A DNA stretch of 64,000 bases, taken from an uncultured Collinsella sp. (lineage in GTDB: Bacteria > Actinomycetota > Coriobacteriia > Coriobacteriales > Coriobacteriaceae). A program made the translations under genes and the position numbers. Location: the NCBI GenBank assembly GCA_900540995.1, contig UQHO01000001.1, positions 1 through 64,000 on the forward strand. Direction: 5' to 3'. Below the pieces are notes generated by a model. It was not told the DNA's origin, ran no database searches, and worked only from the letters and a program-made list of their open reading frames with translations. Shown here one piece after another: positions 42,031-50,338 of the stretch. Position 1 is the stretch's first letter, and every line of letters starts with the position of its first letter.

Positions 42031-43371
42031 ATGCTTACTACCAAGGAAGCCGCCGAGCTGCTCGGCATCACCCCGCGCAGGGTGCAGGAGCTCATTAAGA
42101 ACGGCGCACTGACCGCCCGCAAGGCTTCTGGTGTATGGCTCATCGACAAAGACAGCGTCGACACGCGGCTCCGCTCCGTGACCAAAACGGGGGGACGTCC
42201 CCGCCGCGGCCACGGTAAGAGCGAGATCGCATTCACCCTCATGAACCGCACGTACGAAGTCGCTCAGCTGGTCTACAGCACATCGCGAAAAGACTTTACC
42301 CACATCGGTGCCGACATCGATTACGCCCACGCCCCTATTGGAGTATTTGGCCCTAATAGCCCCATATCGCTAGACTCCTTCCGCATCTGGTGGCACGGCC
42401 GCGGTATCCCGCTCGCACGCATTGGGCTAGCCTCCCTGCTTGCAGAAGCCGCAGTCGATGTTCCCGATGAACTCGTCCAGCGAAATCTCGGCCTCTCCTT
42501 ATCCGACCAGTATTGGATTAGGCCCCAAGGTTCCGGTCTCACCTGGGAGGATATCAACTTCTTCAATAACGCCTTTGATGACGTCTCACTGTCCATTGCG
42601 CCCTTTGCCCCAGAGGGAAAAGCGGCTGCCGCAAAGCCCGATAACACCTCGGACGGCAATCTTCAAAAGTACTGGACGTGCGAGGGCGAGCGTCGAATTC
42701 TGCATAAGGCAGGAGCGCACCTGAACCAGGAACCTTATAACGAGCTGGTGGCGACCACGCTCCACCGTCGCATCCTAAACACCTGCGATTATGTGCCTTA
42801 CTCGCTCGAGGGCACGGGCACTTCCGCCCTGAGCATATGCGATGTCTTCTTAACTGATGAAGAAGAGTATGTCCCTGCGTTCTATGTAAACCAGCGCGCA
42901 AACGCAGATGAACGACTAACCGACTACGAGCGATACGTAGCAAACTGCGAGGAGCTCGGGGTGACAGGCGTCAAGGATGCCCTTGACCGCATGATCGTAT
43001 GTGACGACATCATTGCCAACTACGATCGTCATTGGCGTAACTTCGGCCTCGTGCGAAACGTCAACACGCAAGCCTGCAGACCTGCCCCCATCTTCGATTC
43101 GGGCTCATCACTCTGGTGCAACATATCGCTAGAGGAGCTTAGGGCGGGAGAGCACAGTTTTACCAGCGCACAATTTCATTCAAGTCCCGCCAAACAAATG
43201 TTGCTCGTCGAGGACATGGGCTGGTTTGACGGCGACAAACTCGAGGGCTTTGTCGACGAGGCGATCGAGATTCTGTCTAAAAACGATGCCCTAGCAGCGA
43301 GACTGCCTTATCTAAAAGAGGCGCTAACGTGGCGCCTCGAAAGAATGATCGACATCGCTGAATGGAGTTAG
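42031..43371 (+). CDS. HipA-like kinase fused to an excisionase-type HTH
   Basis: 446 residues. Residues 1-50 form a MerR/excisionase-like helix-turn-helix (LTTKEAAELLGITPRRVQEL). The C-terminal two thirds resemble HipA-type kinases: ATP-lysine region RRILHKAGAH with EPYNELVAT, catalytic NYDRHWRNFGLV near residue 335 and metal-binding IFDSGSSLW near 360. In classical hipBA the DNA-binding antitoxin is a separate protein; here one chain has both. Start at 42031 follows GAAGGG. Toxicity and autoregulation are inferred. Confidence 0.75.
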   Translation: MLTTKEAAELLGITPRRVQELIKNGALTARKASGVWLIDKDSVDTRLRSVTKTGGRPRRGHGKSEIAFTLMNRTYEVAQLVYSTSRKDFTHIGADIDYAHAPIGVFGPNSPISLDSFRIWWHGRGIPLARIGLASLLAEAAVDVPDELVQRNLGLSLSDQYWIRPQGSGLTWEDINFFNNAFDDVSLSIAPFAPEGKAAAAKPDNTSDGNLQKYWTCEGERRILHKAGAHLNQEPYNELVATTLHRRILNTCDYVPYSLEGTGTSALSICDVFLTDEEEYVPAFYVNQRANADERLTDYERYVANCEELGVTGVKDALDRMIVCDDIIANYDRHWRNFGLVRNVNTQACRPAPIFDSGSSLWCNISLEELRAGEHSFTSAQFHSSPAKQMLLVEDMGWFDGDKLEGFVDEAIEILSKNDALAARLPYLKEALTWRLERMIDIAEWS

Positions 43372-43398
43372 CGAGGCAGCATTGCCCCGCCAACTCCC

Positions 43399-44076
43399 CT
43401 ACCGCCCGCGCAGGGCCTTAAGCTTTGCCAGGGCCTCGGGGCTCAGGCGGCTGCCCAGAGTCATCTTGATCTGCGGCGCTTCCTCTGCCTCGTGAACGTC
43501 GTTATCGATCTGTTTGATCTCGTCCACCAGCATACGGCTCGAGATGCGCGTAACACCCTTGCCCATGACGACGGCCTGGATCGTGCCGTCGCTCGACACC
43601 ACGGAGCACGCGCGGCCTTCCTCGCGCGCCTCGATGCAGAGCTTCTGTACCACGGTATCGGCCGATACACCCGTCGGCGAGAACTCGATGCGCACGCCGC
43701 GGGCCGGCAGGTTGGGGCGCTCGCTGGAGATATTGCCCGCGCCGTCGAACACGATCACGGCCTCGTAGCGGCCCTGGGCAAAGGCGGCGACGTCGTTGAT
43801 GAGGGCGGTGCGCGCCATATCGTGAACATCGCTGGAATACGGATCGTCGGAATGGTCGTAGACGAGCTTTTCGTAGCGTGGCGTGCAGTGGATCACGTTG
43901 TAGCCGTCGACCACCAGCAGCTCGGGCTTGTTGGAGTGCACCGTCGAGACTGGATCGGCGATGGCCTGCGCAAACGCATTGCCGCCCACGCCATAGGTCG
44001 CGGCCGAAACAATCGGCTTGGCCGAGCCCTCGCCAAAGCGCTTGGCCTTGGACTTGGCGCGGTTCTTCTTGGACAT
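43399..44076 (-). CDS. NYN-domain RNase (YacP/Rae1-like)
   Basis: 225 residues. A basic N-terminus of about 50 residues precedes a PIN-like NYN domain: LLVVDGYNVIH, AVIVFDGAGN, and VVSSDGTIQAVVMGKG. Its B. subtilis relative, Rae1/YacP, is a ribosome-associated endoribonuclease encoded at the same place after rlmB. It starts 3 bases after the rlmB stop. Confidence 0.85.
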   Translation of the reverse strand: MSKKNRAKSKAKRFGEGSAKPIVSAATYGVGGNAFAQAIADPVSTVHSNKPELLVVDGYNVIHCTPRYEKLVYDHSDDPYSSDVHDMARTALINDVAAFAQGRYEAVIVFDGAGNISSERPNLPARGVRIEFSPTGVSADTVVQKLCIEAREEGRACSVVSSDGTIQAVVMGKGVTRISSRMLVDEIKQIDNDVHEAEEAPQIKMTLGSRLSPEALAKLKALRGR

Positions 44077-44079
44077 GCG

Positions 44080-45000
44080 CTACTCCTCCCCCATGAGCTC
44101 GCCGGCATTGCGGCGCAGCCACTCAAAGCACAGCGCGGTGGTCGCCTGGGCCACGTTGAGGCTCTCGGTCATGCCGCGCTGGGGAAGCTTGGTCAAAAAG
44201 TCGCATTTCTCGAGCACCAAGCGCGAGATGCCGTCGCCCTCGGAGCCCATAACGAGCGCCACGCGGCCCTCGAAGGGAGCGTCCCAGCAGCTGCCCTCGG
44301 CGTGCTCGGAGGCGCCGCCCACCCAAAAGCCAGCGGCCTTGAGGTCATCGAGCGCACGGGCGATATTGGGAACCTGCGCGATGGGCAAGTGCATGACGGC
44401 ACCGGCTGAGGTCTTGTAGCTGCCCACGGTCACGCCGGCGGCACGTTTATTGGCGATGATGACACCGGCCGCGCCCACGACCTCGGCGGAGCGCACGATG
44501 GCGCCAAAGTTGCCGTCGTCGGTCACGTGGTCGAGTACCACGACGAGCGCCGGGCCGTCACCCGCGCGGTCGAGGATATCGGCGACGTCCGCATAGGGGA
44601 AATTACCCACCTCGAGCGCAATGCCCTGGTGAGCGCCATGGCTCGACAGCGCATCGAGCTGCGCGCGCGGCACATACTTAATGCGGACACCCGCGGCGTT
44701 GAGATCATCGACCAGACGAGACAGAGCGACATCGCGCTCCCCGCCCTCGGCGATGAGCGCGCACTTGACGGGAAAGCCGGTACGTAGCGCCTCGGCGGCA
44801 GCACGGCGGCCTTCGATAAACTCGCCCTTGGGAGCCTGGACAGCATCGCGGTTGCGATCGCGCTGCGGACGTGCGGCCTGGGTTTGGGAGCGCTCGCGCT
44901 GGCCCTTGGGAGCGGCAGCGCGGTCGTTGCGGCGAATCGGACGCGAGCCAGAAGCAGCCTGCTTGCCGCCACGAGGCGCACGCTTGCGATTGTCGGCCAT
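44080..45000 (-). CDS. rlmB: 23S rRNA (guanosine-2'-O-)-methyltransferase RlmB (SpoU/TrmH family)
   Basis: 306 residues. A very basic Arg/Gln-rich N-terminus of about 70 residues precedes the L30e-like substrate domain and a SPOUT knotted domain (DHVTDDGNFGAIVRSAEVVG, VMGSEGDGISRLVLEKCD, LPQRGMTESLNVAQATTALC). It methylates a 23S guanosine in the peptidyl-transferase region. Start at 45000 has AGGAGG. The cysS terminator lies just upstream. Confidence 0.9.
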   Translation of the reverse strand: MADNRKRAPRGGKQAASGSRPIRRNDRAAAPKGQRERSQTQAARPQRDRNRDAVQAPKGEFIEGRRAAAEALRTGFPVKCALIAEGGERDVALSRLVDDLNAAGVRIKYVPRAQLDALSSHGAHQGIALEVGNFPYADVADILDRAGDGPALVVVLDHVTDDGNFGAIVRSAEVVGAAGVIIANKRAAGVTVGSYKTSAGAVMHLPIAQVPNIARALDDLKAAGFWVGGASEHAEGSCWDAPFEGRVALVMGSEGDGISRLVLEKCDFLTKLPQRGMTESLNVAQATTALCFEWLRRNAGELMGEE

Positions 45001-45035
45001 AAAGCGACCTCCTAAATACAACTATCAAACGAAAC

Positions 45036-45075
45036 AAAATAAACGACCGCCCATGAATATTAATTCGGGCGGTCG
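45036..45075 (-). terminator. cysS terminator
   Basis: Minus strand CGACCGCCC, loop, GGGCGGTCG, then TTTATTTTG. It separates cysS from rlmB, so rlmB must have its own promoter or rely on read-through. Confidence 0.75.
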
Positions 45076-45078
45076 GTA

Positions 45079-45180
45079 CGGGTTTTCCAAGTGCCCGAGA
45101 TTGCCGTGAAAGAGGAGCGACGCGTACTTGAGTACGCGAGCGACGGTTTGAACGGCAAGGTCGGGTGCTTGGGAAACCCG
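45079..45180. repeat. 102-bp palindrome between cysS and its terminator
   Basis: Arms 45079-45107 and 45152-45180 pair with a few mismatches; the centre CGCGTACTTGAGTACGCG (45121-45138) is itself a perfect hairpin. The layout (outer arms, inner hairpin, short off-centre insertion) resembles the larger element at 10886-11107, though the sequence differs. Confidence 0.75.
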
Positions 45181-45186
45181 CGGGGA

Positions 45187-46653
45187 TTAGAGAGATTTGA
45201 TACGGGTGCCCGCGGCAGTATCCTCGATCGTCAGCCCGAGGTCCTTGAGCTGGTCGCGGATAGCATCTGCCAGATCCCAGTTCTTGGCGGCACGAGCCTC
45301 GGCACGAGCCTCGAGAATCTTGGCAGCGGCCTCGTCCACGTCGTCACCCGTGTAGGCAACCAAACCGGCGGCAACGCCCAGCAGGCCCAGCGGCAGCTCG
45401 ACCTTGGGCTCGGGAAGCTCGACGCCAAGCGTATCGAGCAGCTCGGTCAGCGTGTCGGCGGCGGCAAGCGCGGCGGCCTTGTCGGCAGCGTCGCCCGCCT
45501 GCTCCAGGTACTGGTTGCACTCGGTCACAAAGCCAAAGACGGCACCCATGGCACCAGCGGTGTTAAAGTCGTCGTCCATGCACTCCTTAAAGGTGGCACG
45601 GGTCTCGGCGGCCTTGGCGGCAAACGCCTCGGATGCTGCCTCATCGGCATCGGCCGTCGCATGGTTCGCGGCCCAGCGCAGGTTCTCGACCGTACCGGCG
45701 ATACGCGTGAGCGAGTTCTCGGCACCCTCCAGGCGCTCCCAAGAAAAGTCGAGCGGCGAGCGATAGCTCGTCTGCAGCATCAGCAGGCGCAGGGCGGCAG
45801 CGGAGTGCTGCTCGAGGACCTCGGCCAGCGTAAAGAAGTTGCCGAGCGACTTGGACATCTTCTCGCCGTCTACCAGCAGCATGCCCGTGTGCATCCAGGT
45901 GTTGGAGAAGCCCTGGTGCCAGGCGCAGGTGGCCTGAGCGCACTCGTTCTCGTGATGCGGGAAGGCAAGGTCGGAGCCGCCGCCGTGGATGTCGATCGGA
46001 GTGCCCAGGTAGCGATGCACCATGGCGGCGCACTCGGTGTGCCAACCGGGACGGCCCTCGCCCCAGGGGCTCGGCCAGCTGGGCTCGCCGGGCTTGGCGG
46101 CCTTCCACAGGGCAAAGTCGAGCGGGTCGTTCTTGTCCTCGTTCTCCTCGATGCGCGCGCCAACCATAAGGTCGTCGATGTTGCGGCCCGAGACCTGACC
46201 ATAGTTGGGATCGCTGCGCACGGCAAAGTACACGTCGCCGTTATCGGCGGCATAGGCATGGCCCTGCTCGATAAGCGTCTTGATCATGGCGATCATGGGG
46301 CCGATCTCTTTGGTGGCACGAGGACGCACATCCGGATCGAGCACGTTGGCGGCGCGCATGACGCCGATGAACTTGTCGGAGAACTCCGTTGCGACCTCGG
46401 CGGCAGTGCGGCCCTGCTCGTTGGCGCGCTTGATGATCTTGTCATCGACATCGGTGAGGTTCTGGGCGAATGTGACCTCGTAGCCGCTCGCGATGAGCCA
46501 GCGGCGGATCACGTCAAAGCTGATGAACGTGCGGGCATTGCCGATGTGGATGTTGTCGTAGACCGTGGGGCCGCACACGTACATGCGGACCTTGCCGGAC
46601 TCGATGGGCTGGAACTCTTCCTTTTTATGGGTAGCGCTGTTGTAGATACGCAT
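45187..46653 (-). CDS. cysS: Cysteinyl-tRNA synthetase
   Basis: 488 residues, class Ia synthetase. HIGH-type motif in CGPTVYDNIHIGNARTF, KMSKS in GEKMSKSLGNFFTL, and zinc ligands including CGPT and WHTECAAM. RBS GGAG. It starts 3 bases after the ispF stop, in the normal disA-ispDF-cysS order. Confidence 0.96.
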   Translation of the reverse strand: MRIYNSATHKKEEFQPIESGKVRMYVCGPTVYDNIHIGNARTFISFDVIRRWLIASGYEVTFAQNLTDVDDKIIKRANEQGRTAAEVATEFSDKFIGVMRAANVLDPDVRPRATKEIGPMIAMIKTLIEQGHAYAADNGDVYFAVRSDPNYGQVSGRNIDDLMVGARIEENEDKNDPLDFALWKAAKPGEPSWPSPWGEGRPGWHTECAAMVHRYLGTPIDIHGGGSDLAFPHHENECAQATCAWHQGFSNTWMHTGMLLVDGEKMSKSLGNFFTLAEVLEQHSAAALRLLMLQTSYRSPLDFSWERLEGAENSLTRIAGTVENLRWAANHATADADEAASEAFAAKAAETRATFKECMDDDFNTAGAMGAVFGFVTECNQYLEQAGDAADKAAALAAADTLTELLDTLGVELPEPKVELPLGLLGVAAGLVAYTGDDVDEAAAKILEARAEARAAKNWDLADAIRDQLKDLGLTIEDTAAGTRIKSL

Positions 46654-46656
46654 TCG

Positions 46657-47151
46657 TTACTCCTTAACGGTTTTCTGTAGCAGGCAGACGGCCCAGGCGC
46701 CGATTCCCTCGCCCTGACCTTCCCAACCGAGCTTTTCGGTCGTAGTGGCGGCGACGCCCACGTTTTCGACGTCAACGCCCAGGGCATGGGCGAGGTTGGC
46801 GCGCATGGCATCGCGGTGCGGGGTGATCTTGGGTTGCTGACAGGCAATGGTGCAATCGGCATCGACAAACTCAAAGCCCAGCTCACGCGCATAGTCCATT
46901 ACGCGGGCAAGCAGCACCATCGAATCGGCACCCTCGTAGGCAGGGTCGGTATCGGGAAACAGTTTGCCGATGTCTCCCCCGCGGCAGGCGCCCAGAATGG
47001 CGTCGGCCAAGGCGTGCGCGAGCACATCGGCATCCGAGTGGCCCATCAGGCCGCGCTCGTAGGGAATGTCGACACCGCCGATGATACATCGACGCCCCTC
47101 CACCAGACGGTGAACGTCGTAGCCATGGCCAATGCGCAGGTTACTGAACAT
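46657..47151 (-). CDS. ispF: 2-C-methyl-D-erythritol 2,4-cyclodiphosphate synthase
   Basis: 164 residues. It forms the cyclic diphosphate in the MEP isoprenoid pathway. IGHGYDVHRL carries the metal-binding D-x-H; GLMGHSDADVLAHALADAI and FPDTDPAYEGADS are typical. Start at 47151, overlapping the end of ispD by 11 bases; an upstream extension is the ispD 3' end in another frame. Confidence 0.95.
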   Translation of the reverse strand: MFSNLRIGHGYDVHRLVEGRRCIIGGVDIPYERGLMGHSDADVLAHALADAILGACRGGDIGKLFPDTDPAYEGADSMVLLARVMDYARELGFEFVDADCTIACQQPKITPHRDAMRANLAHALGVDVENVGVAATTTEKLGWEGQGEGIGAWAVCLLQKTVKE

Positions 47152-47869
47152 GGGGAAGGTCCTCTCCCTCGGCCATGCGGCCAAGCAGAATCGCGGTTAC
47201 GGGACGCAGGTCCTCGGGCACCGTCACCTTAAGGTTATCGCGTGGGCTCTGGACGCAGCGGACGCGCCCACCCATGCGCTCGACCAGCGACGAATCATCG
47301 GTACCGATAAAGCCCTCGGCAATGGCTGCAGCGTGGGCGCGCTTCATAGCATCGACGCTAAAGATCTGCGGCGTCTGCGCTGCCCAGTAGAGCTCACGCG
47401 GCGGCGTCTCGACGATATTATCGCCGTCAACGATCTTGAGCGTGTCGATCGCGGGCTGACCGCACACGACACCGTCGAGCGAGCGGTCGCCCACAAGCAC
47501 GTCGATAGCGTGATCGATGGCCTCGGTGGTAATGAGCGGACGAGCGCCGTCGTGAATGGCGACATATTCGAAACCCGCCGGAACCGCATGCACGCCGGCA
47601 CGGGTGGAATCCTGACGGGTATCGCCGGCATCGGCAAAGCTGATGGGCGTGTCATAGTCAAACGGGTCGATGGCCAGGCGGCGCATCTCGGCACGGCGCT
47701 CGGCAGGGCAAACCACGACGATATGGCCGACCTTATCGCTACGATCGAACGCGCGGATGGACCAGCTCATGAGCGGACGGCCCGCCACATTAACGAGCTG
47801 CTTGCCGCCGGGATTTCCAAAGCGCTGGCCGCTGCCGCCGGCAACGACCACGGCGCATACGGGCGCCAT
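47141..47869 (-). CDS. ispD: 2-C-methyl-D-erythritol 4-phosphate cytidylyltransferase
   Basis: 242 residues. The CTP-binding N-terminus VCAVVVAGGSGQRFG, HDGARPLI and AAQTPQIFSV are characteristic. It acts two steps before IspF in the MEP pathway. The start at 47869 overlaps the disA stop as TAATG. The open frame extends 150 codons further into disA but that part is out-of-frame disA sequence, not a fusion. Confidence 0.95.
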   Translation of the reverse strand: MAPVCAVVVAGGSGQRFGNPGGKQLVNVAGRPLMSWSIRAFDRSDKVGHIVVVCPAERRAEMRRLAIDPFDYDTPISFADAGDTRQDSTRAGVHAVPAGFEYVAIHDGARPLITTEAIDHAIDVLVGDRSLDGVVCGQPAIDTLKIVDGDNIVETPPRELYWAAQTPQIFSVDAMKRAHAAAIAEGFIGTDDSSLVERMGGRVRCVQSPRDNLKVTVPEDLRPVTAILLGRMAEGEDLPHVQ

Positions 47870-48936
47870 TATGCGTTCCCCTGTTTGGTGCCCTTCATGC
47901 GGTACAGCGAGTCCGCAAGAATGGCAGGGTTGTTGACGCCAAAGTCGCCCAAGCGCTCCGGATCCTCGCTGATGTCGTCCATGAGCTCCTGCAGCGAGCC
48001 GTACTCGTCGACGATCTTCTCGGCCACGCCGTCGCGCACGACGGACACGCGCGAAAGCGTGCGCAGGCCCAGCGGCGTCATGACGGAGTCCTCGTCCAGG
48101 TCGTCGTAACCCAGAACCGCCGCCACATGCTGTGGGTCGGACAGGTCCTTGGGCGTCATACGGGCAAGCTCGGCGCGAATCTTCTCGGCGTTTGCCTCGG
48201 AGGAATCGCTCGCGTAGTCGCGGATCATCAGGTCGTATTCGGTATCCATGCTGGAGCCCGCGAGCTGCTCGAGCTGCATCTGCACGAGCTTGCCCTGGTT
48301 GCCCAGCTTGACGATGCAATCCTTAAGCTCAGTCTTTGCCTGCTGCATGATCTCGAAGCTCGAGAAAATACCGGTAATGTCGGCGAGCGTAACGTAGTCG
48401 TCGAGCTCGAGGGCCGTCAGGCGCAGCAGGGAGCGATCGAGCGACTGACGGGTAGTCTGGAGCGTGGCGACGAGCTGGTTGACCGAGCTCATGATGGTAG
48501 TGACGGGCTGGATCTCGTAGCTCTTGCCGTGAACGTACACGTTGACGACGGCACGACGGGCCGAGACCGAGATCACGATGGCATCGGTGAGCACCGACAT
48601 GCGAGCGGCGGTGCGGTGACGCATGCCCGTCTCGCTCGTGGCAAGCGAGGGATCGGGATTGAGGTGGAAGTTGGCGCGCAGGATCTGGGTGAGGTCGCCG
48701 TCGATGACGATGGCACCGTCCATCTTGGAGAGCTCGAACAGACGGTTCGAGGTGAACGAAATGTTGAGCGGGAAGCCGTCGTTACCGGCAGCGAGCACGT
48801 TTTCGGTGTCGCCGACGCAGATAAGGGCGCCCAGGTGACCGGCGATGATCATGTCGAGGGCGGTGCGGATCGGCTGACCAGGTGCCGTCAGGCGGATGGC
48901 CTGTTCCATACGCTTTTGCAGCTCGTTCTTATCCAA
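47869..48936 (-). CDS. disA: DNA integrity scanning protein, diadenylate cyclase
   Basis: 355 residues. The DAC domain motifs DGAIVID and GMRHRTAARMS bind ATP and make c-di-AMP. A linker helix bundle and a C-terminal helix-hairpin-helix DNA-binding domain (LRTLSRVSVVRDGVAEKIV) follow. It scans DNA and controls second-messenger levels. It begins the disA-ispD-ispF-cysS transcript; radA, its usual neighbour, is not in this window. Confidence 0.95.
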   Translation of the reverse strand: MDKNELQKRMEQAIRLTAPGQPIRTALDMIIAGHLGALICVGDTENVLAAGNDGFPLNISFTSNRLFELSKMDGAIVIDGDLTQILRANFHLNPDPSLATSETGMRHRTAARMSVLTDAIVISVSARRAVVNVYVHGKSYEIQPVTTIMSSVNQLVATLQTTRQSLDRSLLRLTALELDDYVTLADITGIFSSFEIMQQAKTELKDCIVKLGNQGKLVQMQLEQLAGSSMDTEYDLMIRDYASDSSEANAEKIRAELARMTPKDLSDPQHVAAVLGYDDLDEDSVMTPLGLRTLSRVSVVRDGVAEKIVDEYGSLQELMDDISEDPERLGDFGVNNPAILADSLYRMKGTKQGNA

Positions 48937-49103
48937 GGCATCGCTCCCATCGTATACGCTCCATAAACGCTAAATAGTTTCTCACGGTTTGTCCCCGCAG
49001 CGCTTGCGAAATCCGATGCTTACAGAATGAGCGAACACCGCTTAGGTAGCTCATTTGGGACGGGGTTCTTTTGACTGCTCGTGTGGTAGCATCGGGTCTC
49101 ATA

Positions 49104-49157
49104 TTAATGAGGGAGTAGTCGCGTAATCGGGCTCGCCCGCAGAGAGGGAGCCAGACT
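49104..49157 (+). promoter_or_regulatory. Possible Mn-responsive leader of mntP
   Basis: ATTAATGAGGGAGTAGTCGC lies 55 bases before mntP; a GGGAGTAG segment is part of the yybP-ykoY manganese riboswitch, which often precedes mntP. The rest of the aptamer is not evident in this short leader, so this is a weak call. A small GGCTC/GGAGCC-like hairpin near the RBS is visible. Confidence 0.3.
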
Positions 49158-49742
49158 ATGGGACTCGCAGAGCTCGTGCTGCTCGCCGTTGGCCTTTCGA
49201 TGGACGCTTTTGCCGTTTCCATCTGCAAGGGTCTCGGCATGAAAAAGATCAACCTTAAAGTCGCCGTGGTGCTCGGCCTATTCTTTGGCGGCTTTCAGGC
49301 CGGCATGCCCGTAATCGGATGGGCGCTCGGCAGTCAATTCATGGGCATCATCGGACCGATCGACCATTGGATCGCCTTTATCCTTCTGGCCTTTATCGGC
49401 GGCAAAATGCTGTGGGAAGCCTTTTCCGAAGACGAAGATGAGGACGAAGGCGACGACAAGGATGCCGAAAAGATTGACCTGGTAGAATACCTGATCCTCG
49501 CCATCGCTACCTCAATCGACGCCCTAGCCGTAGGCATCTCGTTTGCGGCGCTCTCGGTTGACATCGTTCCCGCTGTATCGCTTATCGGCGTCACAACGTT
49601 TATCTTCTCCGTCGCCGGCGTAGCGATCGGCCACACCTTTGGCGCGCGCTACGAAAAACCCGCCACCATCGTGGGTGGCGTCGTGCTCATCCTCATCGGG
49701 CTTAAGATCTTGCTTGAGCATCTGGGGATTCTCACGATATAA
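49158..49742 (+). CDS. mntP: Manganese efflux pump MntP
   Basis: 194 residues, six membrane helices. Helix 1 LVLLAVGLSMDAFAVSICKG and helix 4 LILAIATSIDALAVGISFAA are the two repeats with conserved acidic residues typical of MntP. A central acidic loop (EDEDEDEGDDKDAE) joins the halves. It exports Mn2+. RBS GAGGGAG. Confidence 0.93.
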   Translation: MGLAELVLLAVGLSMDAFAVSICKGLGMKKINLKVAVVLGLFFGGFQAGMPVIGWALGSQFMGIIGPIDHWIAFILLAFIGGKMLWEAFSEDEDEDEGDDKDAEKIDLVEYLILAIATSIDALAVGISFAALSVDIVPAVSLIGVTTFIFSVAGVAIGHTFGARYEKPATIVGGVVLILIGLKILLEHLGILTI

Positions 49743-49782
49743 AAACGCCTCTCATAAGCTCAACGTCAATGTAGAGGCCTTA

Positions 49783-49850
49783 TGCAGAGTTTTGCATGAG
49801 GCCTTTTCGTGCAGACTTTTGCATGTCATACTGATATGCAAAAGTCTGCA
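49783..49850 (+). promoter_or_regulatory. Three operators of hipBA
   Basis: TGCAGACTTTTGCAT (49810-49824) and ATGCAAAAGTCTGCA (49836-49850) form a perfect inverted pair; a third copy TGCAGAGTTTTGCAT sits at 49783-49797. The last one ends 14 bases before the hipB start. This suits autorepression by HipB. Confidence 0.8.
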
Positions 49851-49864
49851 TGTTGGAGATCGCC

Positions 49865-50335
49865 ATGGATACCCTTCCCATCACCACGCCGCGCCAAGCT
49901 GGCATCTATGTGCGTCAGGCACGCGAGTCGCAGGGAATCACCCGTGCGACCCTCGCTAAAAAAGCCGGTGTTTCGGAGCGTCTGCTCGCATCGCTCGAGC
50001 TAGGAGACGCCACCGGCATTCGACTCGACAAGCTGCTGACGATTTTCAATGCTCTTGGACTGGCACTCGCCGCTCAAGGGGATATCGGCGAAGCGAAAAA
50101 CGAGCGACCAGTCGACGCCCCGCATGCCAATCCGCTGCCTCGCAGCATCCCCAGGCGCCATCACACTCAACGTCCTCATCATCGCAACCGTCGTAGTACC
50201 CCCATTCCGGCTCTTGCAGATGCCCCCTTTACATCCGCACTCTACGACGAGGTCTTCGCCGATTTCGCCATGTCCAATCTCGGAGTCTCGATTGCCGCAA
50301 ACGTATCTAACCAAACCAAGCCCGAAGGGAAATAG
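49865..50335 (+). CDS. hipB: HipB-like antitoxin, XRE family
   Basis: 156 residues. The Cro/C1 HTH occupies about residues 8-65 (YVRQARESQGITRATLAKKAG, SERLLASLELGD). The C-terminal half is longer than in E. coli HipB, rich in Arg/His/Pro, and probably contacts or inhibits HipA. ATG 49865 has TTGGAG in front; ATG 49850 lies inside the operator. hipA follows after 3 bases. Confidence 0.85.
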   Translation: MDTLPITTPRQAGIYVRQARESQGITRATLAKKAGVSERLLASLELGDATGIRLDKLLTIFNALGLALAAQGDIGEAKNERPVDAPHANPLPRSIPRRHHTQRPHHRNRRSTPIPALADAPFTSALYDEVFADFAMSNLGVSIAANVSNQTKPEGK

Positions 50336-50338
50336 CCA

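Noticed and set aside
45091..46680. Plus-strand open frame of 529 codons opposite cysS
   Set aside because: Antisense shadow with low-complexity composition; cysS motifs are certain on the other strand.
47870..48319. Apparent 150-residue N-terminal extension of IspD
   Set aside because: It is out-of-frame disA sequence; a good ispD start lies at 47869 overlapping the disA stop.
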